Assembly: GCA_910575265.1 (NCBI GenBank)
Contig: CAJTEA010000002.1
Coordinates: 63,503 to 127,502, forward strand
Reading direction: 5' to 3'
Source of the DNA: Oscillospiraceae bacterium
GTDB taxonomy: Bacteria; Bacillota; Clostridia; Oscillospirales; Oscillospiraceae
DNA length: 64,000 bases
Below the pieces are notes generated by a model. The model was given only the letters and a program-made list of their open reading frames with translations. It ran no database searches and was not told the origin of the DNA. Position numbers and translations under genes: made by a program. Below, in pieces: positions 51,085-59,022 of this stretch (position 1 is its first letter; each line of letters opens with the position of its first letter).

Positions 51085-52164
51085 CTAAAAGGTGAGAATC
51101 TCGCTCCAGACGTCCTGGGCGATTTCGTCCACAAGATCGAAGTCCACATGGGGGTTGTAGATGGCCTCCAGGTCGTCGTGCATGGCCTTGGCCAGAGCCA
51201 GGGAGGACACCGCCTCCTCAACAAGCGCGGCGGACACCTTTTTGGCAAACCGCAGCCTGGGACGGCTGCGCCGCAGAACCTCCCCATCCGCGGCGGCATC
51301 CAGACGGAGCCGGCGGTAAGGTGTACCCGGAACCGGCAGGGCGGCGGCGGTCAGAAACGCCAGTCCAAGCCGCGGAACCAGAAGATGCGCCAGCCGGTCG
51401 GGAGCCATGGGGTCGGGACAGGCCACCGCGTCATAGCCGTTGGCCGTCACCCCGGCCAGTAGATGGATGAGAAGCTCATGGGCCAGCCCGCAGCTGTCCG
51501 CCAGAACATAGACCCGGCCGCACTGGGCCAGGGCGGTGTCATACAGGCACACGGGCCCCCGGTGGGTGACCGCCCCCAAGAAGCGCAGCTTCACCTGCCC
51601 GGGACGCTCTCCCCTTCTCCGGGGAACCTCCCGGGTCAGAATGCCTCGGGCCCGCTTGGCCAGCTTCTGGGCCAGGTCGTCGGTGAGCAGTGCGGAGCGC
51701 TGGTCCTCCATAATCTCCGCCGCCGCCCCCAGGCAGCGGTAGGCCCGCTGATAGCAGCCCTTGTAGCCGGACATGCACTCCATAATCTCCCCCCGCAGCG
51801 GCCACAGCGCCTCCTTGTCATAGCAATCTCCCATGTTGACATAGCGCTCCACCGCTCCGGGATATTTGGGCTCCATCACGTGGGGCGCGGTGCCATCCAC
51901 AATGGCCACGCCCGACGCGGGGAGGATGACGGCGTCCAGGGAGTCCGGGTCGCCGGAGCAGAGGATGTATTCCGTTTCCAGTCCCGCCTCCTCGGCCCAG
52001 GCGCCGATTTTGCGCATCAGGGTGGATTTGCCGCAGCCAGGTCCGCCCTTTAAAATGTAGATGGCCCTGGCCCGCTCCGGTGGAAGCAGGTGGTCATACA
52101 GGGAGTAGAAGCCGGTGGGGGAGTTGGCCCCCAGAAAGTATTGGATATGTGGTAAAGCAGTCAT
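51085..52164 (-). CDS. PRK06851-family P-loop NTPase-like protein
   Basis: A 359-residue protein of the PRK06851 type, two homologous P-loop halves. The N-terminal half has an intact Walker A, LKGGPGCGKSTLMRKIG (residues 39-55), and YILCSGDPDSLDAVIL. In the C-terminal half, after CLYDTALAQCGRVYVLADSC, the usual GxxGxGKS loop is replaced by ADSCGLAHELL, so this half has probably lost nucleotide binding. The function is unknown; the family is found in spore-forming and related Firmicutes. The ATG at 52164 follows GGAGGGTCG. Confidence 0.85.
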   Translation of the reverse strand: MTALPHIQYFLGANSPTGFYSLYDHLLPPERARAIYILKGGPGCGKSTLMRKIGAWAEEAGLETEYILCSGDPDSLDAVILPASGVAIVDGTAPHVMEPKYPGAVERYVNMGDCYDKEALWPLRGEIMECMSGYKGCYQRAYRCLGAAAEIMEDQRSALLTDDLAQKLAKRARGILTREVPRRRGERPGQVKLRFLGAVTHRGPVCLYDTALAQCGRVYVLADSCGLAHELLIHLLAGVTANGYDAVACPDPMAPDRLAHLLVPRLGLAFLTAAALPVPGTPYRRLRLDAAADGEVLRRSRPRLRFAKKVSAALVEEAVSSLALAKAMHDDLEAIYNPHVDFDLVDEIAQDVWSEILTF

Positions 52165-52250
52165 AAACGACCCTCCGTATTATCAATTTTACACCTCAAC
52201 CTATGACAGGACAGGCCAGTTGGTGAAAATGGAAAAACAGCGGACAGGGA

Positions 52251-52279
52251 TTGAATACTGGGGTATTTTGTGGTATACT
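52251..52279 (+). promoter_or_regulatory. Promoter of the sulfite/nitrite reductase gene
   Basis: TTGAAT (52251-52256), 17-bp spacer, TATACT (52274-52279), about 60 bp before the start codon. Confidence 0.65.
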
Positions 52280-52339
52280 AACCTGGAGTAAAATTGGGCC
52301 AAGCGGGCTTGAATGATAGAGGAAAGGGTTGGTAACACG

Positions 52340-53884
52340 ATGAATCAGCAGTGGACTGACACATTCCGCGGAGAAATTGAGGGCTTTCAAGAGACCATCA
52401 CCGCCTTTGACAAGGGGGAGCTGGACCGGAAGGCCTACAAGGGCATCTCTGGCGGACTGGGTTCCTACGCCCAGCGGGACGCCTCCAGGCATATGCTGCG
52501 CCTGCGCCTGCCGGGCGGCCGGCTGACGCTGGAGCGGCTGAAATTTCTGGCCGAGGTGGTGGAGCGGGAGCGGGTCGCCCGCATGAAGCTGACCACCTGC
52601 GAGACCATCCAGCTCCACGACCTGTCCGCCGCACAGGTACCCGTCATCATGGAGGAGGCCATCGGCTGCGGCATCCTGACCAAGGGCGGTGGCGGCGACA
52701 ACCCCCGAAACGTAATGGCCAGTCCCCTGTCCGGGGTCCAGCCTGGCGAGGCCTTCGATGTGATGCCCTACGCCGAGGCGGCGACTAAATATCTGCTGTC
52801 CATCTGCCGGGACATCAAGATGCCCCGCAAGCTGAAGATCGCCTTCTGCAACGGGGTGGACGACTGTGTCCACAGCGCCTTCCGGGACATGGGCTTCCTG
52901 GCCCAGGAGGACGGCGCCTTCGCCCTGCGCGTCGCGGGCGGACTGGGGGCGGCCCGGCCCTCTATGGGCGTGCTGGTGGACGAGTCGGTGAGCCCGAAGG
53001 AGATTTTGTACTACGTCCGGGCCATGGTGGACACCTTCTGCGCCCACGGCGACTACAACAACCGGGCCAGGGCCCGCACCCGCTATATGCAGGACACCCT
53101 GGGGCCCGACGGCCTGAAGGAAGCGTTCCTCAAGAACGTGGCCGCCCGGAAGTCGGAGGGCGGTCTGGAGCTCACCGACCTGGAGGCCCCCGCTCACATT
53201 GTCGGAGTCGATGGCGGCACGGTGGACCATCCCCGGGCCATCCCCCAGAAGCAGTCCGGCATGTACTCCGTGAAGTACCACCCCATCGGGGGCCTGCTGC
53301 CGGTGGAGAAGCCCCGCCAGCTCTATGAGCTGCTGAAGGACATCCCCGGGGCGGAGATCCGCGTGGCCCCCAACGAGACGCTGTATGTCATCAACCTCAC
53401 CGCCAACCAGGCGGAGCGGGTGATCGCCGCTACCGCTGACAGCGCGGCCACCGAGTTTGAGACCAGCGTGGCCTGCGTCGGCTCCACCACCTGCCAGCAG
53501 GGGATCCGCGACAGCCAGGGCGTACTCCAGACGGTGGTGAAGGCAGTCCGGGAAGCCGGCATTCCCGACGGGGCCCTGCCCAAGATCTGTATCTCCGGCT
53601 GTCCCTCCAGCTGTTCGGGTCACCAGGCGGGGGCCATCGGCTTCCAGGGCGGCGTGAAACTGGTGGACAAAAAGCCCCAGCCCGCCTTCAAGATGTTCCT
53701 GAATGGCAGTGACGAACTGGGTCAGGCCCGCTTCGGCCAGGAGGCCGGCACCATTCTGGAGACCGACCTGCCCGCCCTGCTGGTGGAGCTGGGCAAGGCG
53801 GCGGCCGCCGCCGGCCAGAGCTGGGGTCTGTGGTCCGCGGAGCACGCCCAGGAGCGGGACACCATTATCGCCAAGTACGCGTAA
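52340..53884 (+). CDS. Siroheme-dependent nitrite/sulfite reductase family protein
   Basis: A 514-residue protein of the assimilatory type, with duplicated ferredoxin-like and siroheme/4Fe4S domains. The cluster ligands are visible as TCQQGIRDSQG (first Cys pair region, SVACVGSTTCQQG) and ICISGCPSSCSGHQAG (second pair with CxxxC). Siroheme-contacting arginines fit TTCETIQLHDL and GGLGSYAQRDASRHMLRLRLPGG. It reduces sulfite to sulfide or nitrite to ammonia with ferredoxin-type electrons; sequence alone does not decide which. Downstream are an iron transporter and a siroheme synthase. The ATG at 52340 follows AGGAAAGGG. Confidence 0.93.
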   Translation: MNQQWTDTFRGEIEGFQETITAFDKGELDRKAYKGISGGLGSYAQRDASRHMLRLRLPGGRLTLERLKFLAEVVERERVARMKLTTCETIQLHDLSAAQVPVIMEEAIGCGILTKGGGGDNPRNVMASPLSGVQPGEAFDVMPYAEAATKYLLSICRDIKMPRKLKIAFCNGVDDCVHSAFRDMGFLAQEDGAFALRVAGGLGAARPSMGVLVDESVSPKEILYYVRAMVDTFCAHGDYNNRARARTRYMQDTLGPDGLKEAFLKNVAARKSEGGLELTDLEAPAHIVGVDGGTVDHPRAIPQKQSGMYSVKYHPIGGLLPVEKPRQLYELLKDIPGAEIRVAPNETLYVINLTANQAERVIAATADSAATEFETSVACVGSTTCQQGIRDSQGVLQTVVKAVREAGIPDGALPKICISGCPSSCSGHQAGAIGFQGGVKLVDKKPQPAFKMFLNGSDELGQARFGQEAGTILETDLPALLVELGKAAAAAGQSWGLWSAEHAQERDTIIAKYA

Positions 53885-53898
53885 GCTTATGGACCCGT

Positions 53899-53930
53899 AG
53901 GGGCGGCCCGACCGGGCCGCTCCTGTTTTT
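53899..53930 (+). terminator. Terminator after the sulfite/nitrite reductase gene
   Basis: AGGGGCGGCCCG (53899-53910) pairs with CGGGCCGCTCCT (53913-53924) around a 2-base-plus loop, followed by GTTTTT (53925-53930). It separates this gene from the iron transporter, perhaps incompletely. Confidence 0.75.
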
Positions 53931-53947
53931 CGCAAAGGATGATTACG

Positions 53948-54922
53948 ATGAAGCGACGTATATTCAGCGCGATTTTACTTCTTGCCCTCCTTCTGACCGC
54001 CGCCTGTCAACCGGAGCGTACCCAGACCATAACGGCGTACTATTCTCAGCCTGACGCCGCAGACTCCGAGGCGGGAAACATTACCTTCACCGACGCCCTG
54101 GGCCGGGAAATCACCCTGGATAAGCCCCAGCGGGTAGCGGCGATGATCGGCAGCTTCGCCGACGTCTGGTGTCTGGCGGGGGGACAGGACACCCTGGTGG
54201 CGGCGGCCAACGACTCCTGGACCTCCTTTGAGCTTCCCCTGGGGGAGGAGGTAGCCAACATCGGCAGCTCCAAGGCCCCCAACGTGGAGCTGCTTCTGGG
54301 AGCGGAACCCGACTTCATCATGGCCAGCTCCAACACCTCCGCCAATCTGGAGCTGCTGGATACCTTTGAACAGTCGGGCATCCCTACCGCCTACTTTGAC
54401 ATTCTGTCCTTCGACGACTATCTGGAGCTGCTGGAGCTGTGCGCCCGGCTCACCGGACATCCGGAGAATTTCGAGACCTACGGCGCCGCCGTCCAGGCCC
54501 AGGTGGAGGAGGCGCTGTCCCGACAGGACGGCAGCCACCCCACCGTGCTGAACATCCGGGCCTCCGGCTCCAAGTGCGAGGTCAAGGGCAGCGAGGGCAA
54601 CGTTCTGGGGGAGATGCTGGCGGAGATGGGCTGTATCAACGTGGCCGATCAGGACGGCTCCCTGCTGGAGGACCTGAGCCTGGAGGCCATCATTCAGGCC
54701 GATCCGGACTATATTTTCGCCGTCCTCCAAAGCGCCGACGCCTCGGAGGCCATGGAGACGCTGGAGGCCACCTTGCTGTCCAACCCCGCCTGGAGCTCCC
54801 TCCGGGCAGTGCGGGAGGGCCGCTTCTATACCATGGAGCACCGGCTGTACAATCTGAAGCCCAACGCCCGGTGGGGCGAGGCCAGCGGAAGGCTGGCGGA
54901 TATTCTGTATGGCGGCCAATAA
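53948..54922 (+). CDS. Iron/siderophore-type ABC transporter substrate-binding lipoprotein
   Basis: A 324-residue lipoprotein: signal peptide MKRRIFSAILLLALLLTAAC with the lipobox Cys at about 20. The FecB-like domain has TFTDALGREITLDKPQRVAAMIGSFADVWCLAGG, ELLLGAEPDFIMASS and a second lobe from about residue 180. The family binds iron chelates or cobalamin. AAAGGATG precedes the ATG at 53948. It starts the three-gene transporter and overlaps the permease by 14 bp. Confidence 0.92.
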   Translation: MKRRIFSAILLLALLLTAACQPERTQTITAYYSQPDAADSEAGNITFTDALGREITLDKPQRVAAMIGSFADVWCLAGGQDTLVAAANDSWTSFELPLGEEVANIGSSKAPNVELLLGAEPDFIMASSNTSANLELLDTFEQSGIPTAYFDILSFDDYLELLELCARLTGHPENFETYGAAVQAQVEEALSRQDGSHPTVLNIRASGSKCEVKGSEGNVLGEMLAEMGCINVADQDGSLLEDLSLEAIIQADPDYIFAVLQSADASEAMETLEATLLSNPAWSSLRAVREGRFYTMEHRLYNLKPNARWGEASGRLADILYGGQ

Positions 54923-55904
54923 GCGGCCCGCCGCCCTGATCGCCGTTTTGGCGGGACTGGTGGTGCTGTGCTCCGGGGCCAGTCTGGCCCTCGGCGCGGT
55001 GTCTCTCCCCATTGGCGAGGTGCTGGCCGCTGTGGCGGGCCGGGGCGACGGTACAGCCACCCGGATTGTCATGCTCTCCCGCCTGCCCCGGCTGTGCGGC
55101 TGTCTGCTGGCGGGCGCGGCCCTGGCCTCCGCCGGGGTCATCATTCAGGGGGTTCTGAACAACCCCCTGGCCGCCCCCAACATCATCGGAGTCAACTCCG
55201 GGGCGGGGCTGGCCACCGCCGTCTGCTGCGCCGCCGCCCCCAAAGCGGCCCATTTGACCCCCGCCGCCGCCTTTCTGGGGGCGCTGGCTGGGGTGCTTCT
55301 GGTGCTGTTTATCTCTGAACGGGCGGGGGCGTCCCGAATCACCCTGGTCCTGGCGGGAGTGGCCATCTCCAGCATGTTCAGCGCCGGAATTGACGGAATA
55401 CTGACCTTTTTCCCCGACGCGCTCAACGGATACACCGATTTCCGCGTTGGCGGGGTGAAAAACCTGTCCATGGCCCGGATTACCCCCGCCTTCTGGATTG
55501 TTTTGCTGGCCCTGCTGATCGCTCTGTCTCTGCACAATGAGCTGGACCTGCTTCTGCTGGGCCGGGAGACCGCCCGGAGCCTGGGGCTGCCCGCCGGTCC
55601 GCTGCGGCTGGTGCTGCTGATGCTGGCGGCGGCGCTGGCGGGGGCGGCGGTGAGCTTCGCGGGTCTGCTGGGGTTCGTGGGGCTGCTGGTGCCTCACATA
55701 ACGCGCCGCCTCATCGGAGAGGAGAGCCTCCCCCTTCTCATCGCCTCCGCGCTGGGGGGCGCGCTGCTGCTGACTGTGTGCGACCTGCTCTCCCGGCTGC
55801 TCTTCGCCCCCTTTGAGGTCCCCTTGGGGGTGGTGTTGTCTCTGGCGGGAGGCCCCTTCTTTATCTGGCTGCTGCTGCGGCAGAGAAGGGGGAACGGCGC
55901 GTGA
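54909..55904 (+). CDS. FecCD-type ABC transporter permease
   Basis: A 331-residue permease with about nine to ten membrane segments. LPRLCGCLLAGAALASAGVIIQGVLNNPLA is the FecCD N-terminal signature (I name only its parts: RLCGCLLAGAALA and GVLNNPLAAPNIIGVNSGAG). Further ones are FRVGGVKNLSM, FAGLLGFVGLLVPHITR and the C-terminal LFAPFEVPLGVV. Partner of the lipoprotein before and ATPase after; both overlap it. Confidence 0.93.
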   Translation: MAANKRPAALIAVLAGLVVLCSGASLALGAVSLPIGEVLAAVAGRGDGTATRIVMLSRLPRLCGCLLAGAALASAGVIIQGVLNNPLAAPNIIGVNSGAGLATAVCCAAAPKAAHLTPAAAFLGALAGVLLVLFISERAGASRITLVLAGVAISSMFSAGIDGILTFFPDALNGYTDFRVGGVKNLSMARITPAFWIVLLALLIALSLHNELDLLLLGRETARSLGLPAGPLRLVLLMLAAALAGAAVSFAGLLGFVGLLVPHITRRLIGEESLPLLIASALGGALLLTVCDLLSRLLFAPFEVPLGVVLSLAGGPFFIWLLLRQRRGNGA

Positions 55905-56656
55905 TCCAGCTGAGAAACCTGCGGGCGGGCTACCCCGGACGGACGGTGCTGGATGGGATCGACCTGGACTTCCGTCCTGGCGAGGTGCTGGCCCTGCTTG
56001 GCCCCAACGGCTGCGGCAAGAGCACCCTGCTCCGGACGGCCAACGGCCTGCTGCCCAAATCGGGGGGGCAGGTCCTACTGGACGGCGTTCCCATTGAGAC
56101 GCTGACCTCGAAGGAAATCGCCCAAAAGGCGGCTTATCTGCCCCAGTCCCGGCCGGTGCCCAGCATCACCGCCCGGCGGATGGTACTCCATGGCCGGTTT
56201 CCCTATCTGTCCTACCCCCGGCGCTACCGGGCGGAGGACCATGCGATGGTCCAAAAGGCCCTGGGCTGGGTTGGCGGGACCGAGCTGGCGGACCGGCCCC
56301 TCCCGGAGCTGTCCGGAGGGCAGCGGCAGAAGGTCTATCTGGCCATGGCCCTGGCCCAGGACACCCAGACCATTCTAATGGACGAGCCCACCACCTATCT
56401 GGACGTGAGCTGCCAGCTGGAAGTGATGGCCATGGCCCGGCGGCTGGCCGGGGAGGGCAAATCGGTGGTGATGGTCCTCCATGACCTGTGTCTGGCCCTC
56501 CAATACGCCCACCGGGCGGCGCTGCTCCAGGACGGTCGCGTTCTCCAGGCGGGGACGCCGGAGGAGGTGTACAGGGGCGGCGCGCTGGAGCGGGTTATGG
56601 GCGCGGCGCTGGGCCGGATTGAGACAGCGCGCGGCTGGCGGTATTTTTATCCGTAG
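55901..56656 (+). CDS. FecE-type ABC transporter ATP-binding protein
   Basis: A 251-residue ATPase: Walker A LLGPNGCGKSTLL (residues 32-44), signature LSGGQRQKVYLAMALA, Walker B TILMDEPTTYLDVS, and HDLCLAL switch. GTG start at 55901 overlaps the permease stop (GTGA). A short 13-bp gap leads to the siroheme synthase gene, so the four genes are probably one message. Confidence 0.95.
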   Translation: MIQLRNLRAGYPGRTVLDGIDLDFRPGEVLALLGPNGCGKSTLLRTANGLLPKSGGQVLLDGVPIETLTSKEIAQKAAYLPQSRPVPSITARRMVLHGRFPYLSYPRRYRAEDHAMVQKALGWVGGTELADRPLPELSGGQRQKVYLAMALAQDTQTILMDEPTTYLDVSCQLEVMAMARRLAGEGKSVVMVLHDLCLALQYAHRAALLQDGRVLQAGTPEEVYRGGALERVMGAALGRIETARGWRYFYP

Positions 56657-56669
56657 AGGAGGGACAATT

Positions 56670-57320
56670 GTGGCGTATTTTCCGTTTTTTGTGGAGTTAT
56701 CCGGCAAAAAGGGCCTGATTGTAGGCGGAGGAACGGTGGCCCTGCGCAAGGCGGAAAAGCTGCTGCCTTACGGCCCGGAGCTGACTTTGGCCGCCCCCCG
56801 GCTTCTGCCCGGGCTGGAGGCGCTCCCCGGACTGACCCTGCTCCGCTGTCCCTTCGGCCCGGAGCTGTTGGAGGGGATGTATTTTGTCATCGCCGCCACT
56901 GGTGATCCGGAGCTGAACCACCACATCGCGGCGCTTTGCGGGGCGCGGGGCATTCTGGTCAACGTGGTGGACGACCGGGAGCACTGCTCCTTTCTGTTCC
57001 CCGCACTGGTTCAGGACGGCCCGCTGTCCGTGGGAATCTCTACCGGGGGGGCCAGTCCCACCGCCGCCGTATGGGTGAAGGAGCGGGTCGCCGCGGCGCT
57101 GCCGGAGAACTTCGGCGCTTTGCTGGACTGGCTGGAATCGGTCCGTCCGGCGGCGCGGGCGGCGCTGCCGGATCAGAGCGGCCACGGACCGGCCTTCGCC
57201 AGGCTGTTTTCCGCCTGCCTGGAGCTGGGACGGCCCCTGGAAACGGAGGAATGGACCGCCCTCCTGGCGGAGTTTGGGCGGAAAAACAGTTTGTCCACTC
57301 AAACTGTGGACAAGGTATAA
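56670..57320 (+). CDS. Precorrin-2 dehydrogenase / siroheme synthase N-terminal-type protein
   Basis: A 216-residue protein: VAYFPFFVELSGKKGLIVGGG and VALRKAEKLLPYGPELTLAAP form the NAD-binding part; AATGDPELNHHIAALC, VNVVDDREHCSFLFPALVQ and SVGISTGGASPTAAVWVKER match the CysG N-terminal/Met8 dehydrogenase-chelatase. It converts precorrin-2 to sirohydrochlorin and may insert iron. GTG start at 56670 after GAGGAGGG. The product, siroheme, is the cofactor of the reductase at 52340. Methyltransferase and other tetrapyrrole steps are not in the window. Confidence 0.92.
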   Translation: MAYFPFFVELSGKKGLIVGGGTVALRKAEKLLPYGPELTLAAPRLLPGLEALPGLTLLRCPFGPELLEGMYFVIAATGDPELNHHIAALCGARGILVNVVDDREHCSFLFPALVQDGPLSVGISTGGASPTAAVWVKERVAAALPENFGALLDWLESVRPAARAALPDQSGHGPAFARLFSACLELGRPLETEEWTALLAEFGRKNSLSTQTVDKV

Positions 57321-57361
57321 AAGGGGCGGTTCATCGCCTGTGGAATGGTGTAAAATGTCTC

Positions 57362-57390
57362 TTGACAATTTTCCGCCGCGCAGGTAAAAT
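57362..57390 (+). promoter_or_regulatory. Promoter of the [FeFe] hydrogenase gene
   Basis: TTGACA (57362-57367), 17-bp spacer, TAAAAT (57385-57390), leaving a leader of about 100 bases. Confidence 0.75.
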
Positions 57391-57409
57391 GTGTTCAAAA
57401 TGAAAGAAA

Positions 57410-57447
57410 TCCTGCAAATCGCAAGACATTTTTTGGGAATTGCAGGA
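57410..57447 (+). promoter_or_regulatory. Inverted repeat in the hydrogenase leader
   Basis: TCCTGCAA (57410-57417) and TTGCAGGA (57440-57447) are perfect 8-bp arms, 22 bp apart, downstream of the start point. It may be a leader hairpin or a repressor site; it does not look like a Rex box. Confidence 0.4.
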
Positions 57448-57496
57448 ATCACATATGGACTGTCTTTGAACAGGCACACGTGGAAGGAGAGAACAT

Positions 57497-58978
57497 ATGC
57501 ATACCTTTGAGACGAAAATCCAGGAGCTGAAAACCGGCGTTCTGACCGAGGTGGCCCGCTTGACCTGGGAGGATAAGCTCCAGACCGGTATTCTGGACAT
57601 CCCGGAGAAAATCATTCCCGGCCCTGAATCCAGCCTGCGCTGCTGTATCTATAAGGAGCGGGCCATCGTCAGCAGCCGGGTGAAGATGGCTATGGGCGGC
57701 GACAAGACCAACCCCAGCGTGGTGGAGGTCCTGCCCATCGCCTGCGACGAGTGCCCGGTGACCGAGATGACGGTGAGCGCCTCCTGCCGGGGCTGTCTGG
57801 CCACCCGCTGCCGCAACGCCTGTCCCAAGGACGCCATTACCATTGTCAACCACCGGGCCAGCATCGACCACAGCAAATGCATCACCTGCGGCAAGTGCGT
57901 CAGCGCCTGCCAGTACAGCGCCATTGTGAAGAATCAGCGTCCCTGTGAAAAGAGCTGTCCCGCCAAGGCCATCTCCATGGGGCCGGACAAAAAGGCCTCC
58001 ATCGACATCAACGAGTGCATCTCCTGCGGCAACTGCGTGTATCAGTGCCCCTTCGGCGCCATTCAGGACAAGTCCTGGATTGTGGACACCATCCAGATGA
58101 TCCGGGGCGGCACCCACTGGGGCTATAAGACCTACGCCGTGATCGCCCCCTCCATCGCCGGCCAGTTTGCCCCCGCAACCTACGGCCAGGTAGTGGCCGG
58201 CCTGAAGCGGCTCGGCTTCTCCGGGGTGGCCGAGGTGGCCCTGGGTGCCGACATGGTGGCCGACCGGGAGGCGGAAGAGCTGGCGGAGAAGGGCGTGCTC
58301 ACCTCCTCCTGCTGCCCCGGCTTTGTGGGGTACGTGAAGAAAAAACATCCTGAGCTGAACCAGTACGTCTCTCACACCCCCTCTCCCATGGTCATGATCG
58401 GCCTGCACCTGAAGGAGAGGGAGCCGGACGCCAAGGTGGTCTTTATCGGCCCCTGCGTGGCCAAAAAGAAGGAGTTCCAGCTGGGCCGCACCATGAACGC
58501 CATCGACAGCGTGCTGACCTACGAGGAGCTGTACGCCCTGTTCGCCTCCAGGGACATTGAGCTGGAGAAGCTGGAGGAGGCCGCTCTGGATGAGGCCAGC
58601 GGCTATGGCCGCAACTTCGCCCGCAGCGGCGGCGTGGCCGAGGCGGTGGTTGAGACCCTGAAGGAGAAGAATATCGGCTTTGAGGCCAAGGCTGTCCCCT
58701 GCAGCGGCACCGCCGCCTGCGAGGTGGCCCTGATGAAGCTGAAGCTGGGCCGCCTGGAGGGCAACTTTATCGAGGGCATGGCCTGCGAGGGCGGCTGCGT
58801 CCAGGGCGCCGGCTGCCTGGTCCGGAGCCCCAAGAACAAGCTGGACGTGGAGAAGCACGCCAAGGAGGCCAAGGGCCGGGGTGTGGTAGAGGCGGTGAAC
58901 GCCGCCAAGGGGATTGAGTCCCCCGCGGCGCCCGCTGAAGCCGCCGCCAAGACCGAGAGCAAGACGGGAAAAGCGTAA
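57497..58978 (+). CDS. Monomeric [FeFe] hydrogenase, group-B-like
   Basis: A 493-residue iron-sulfur protein. The N-terminal third has cysteine-rich cluster motifs: CDECPV, CRGCLATRCRNACP, CITCGKCVSACQ, CEKSCP and CISCGNCVYQCP. The H-cluster domain has LTSSCCPGFVGYV, FIGPCVAKKKEF and MACEGGCVQGAG, which correspond to the L1-L3 motifs. TSSCCP and GPC in place of TSCCP and MPC fit the poorly characterised group B. It either makes or oxidises H2 with ferredoxin. The C-terminal tail (about 465-493) is Ala/Lys/Glu-rich and flexible. AAGGAGAG precedes the ATG. Hydrogenase maturases (HydE/F/G) are not in the window. Confidence 0.9.
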   Translation: MHTFETKIQELKTGVLTEVARLTWEDKLQTGILDIPEKIIPGPESSLRCCIYKERAIVSSRVKMAMGGDKTNPSVVEVLPIACDECPVTEMTVSASCRGCLATRCRNACPKDAITIVNHRASIDHSKCITCGKCVSACQYSAIVKNQRPCEKSCPAKAISMGPDKKASIDINECISCGNCVYQCPFGAIQDKSWIVDTIQMIRGGTHWGYKTYAVIAPSIAGQFAPATYGQVVAGLKRLGFSGVAEVALGADMVADREAEELAEKGVLTSSCCPGFVGYVKKKHPELNQYVSHTPSPMVMIGLHLKEREPDAKVVFIGPCVAKKKEFQLGRTMNAIDSVLTYEELYALFASRDIELEKLEEAALDEASGYGRNFARSGGVAEAVVETLKEKNIGFEAKAVPCSGTAACEVALMKLKLGRLEGNFIEGMACEGGCVQGAGCLVRSPKNKLDVEKHAKEAKGRGVVEAVNAAKGIESPAAPAEAAAKTESKTGKA

Positions 58979-58990
58979 CCAAATGTATCA

Positions 58991-59018
58991 GGACCGCCGT
59001 CCGTTTGGACGGCGGTCC
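58991..59018. terminator. Terminator between the hydrogenase and pyruvate-kinase-like genes
   Basis: GGACCGCCGTCC and GGACGGCGGTCC (58991-59002, 59007-59018) form a perfect 12-bp stem with a 4-base loop between convergent genes. Confidence 0.8.
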
Positions 59019-59022
59019 TCCT

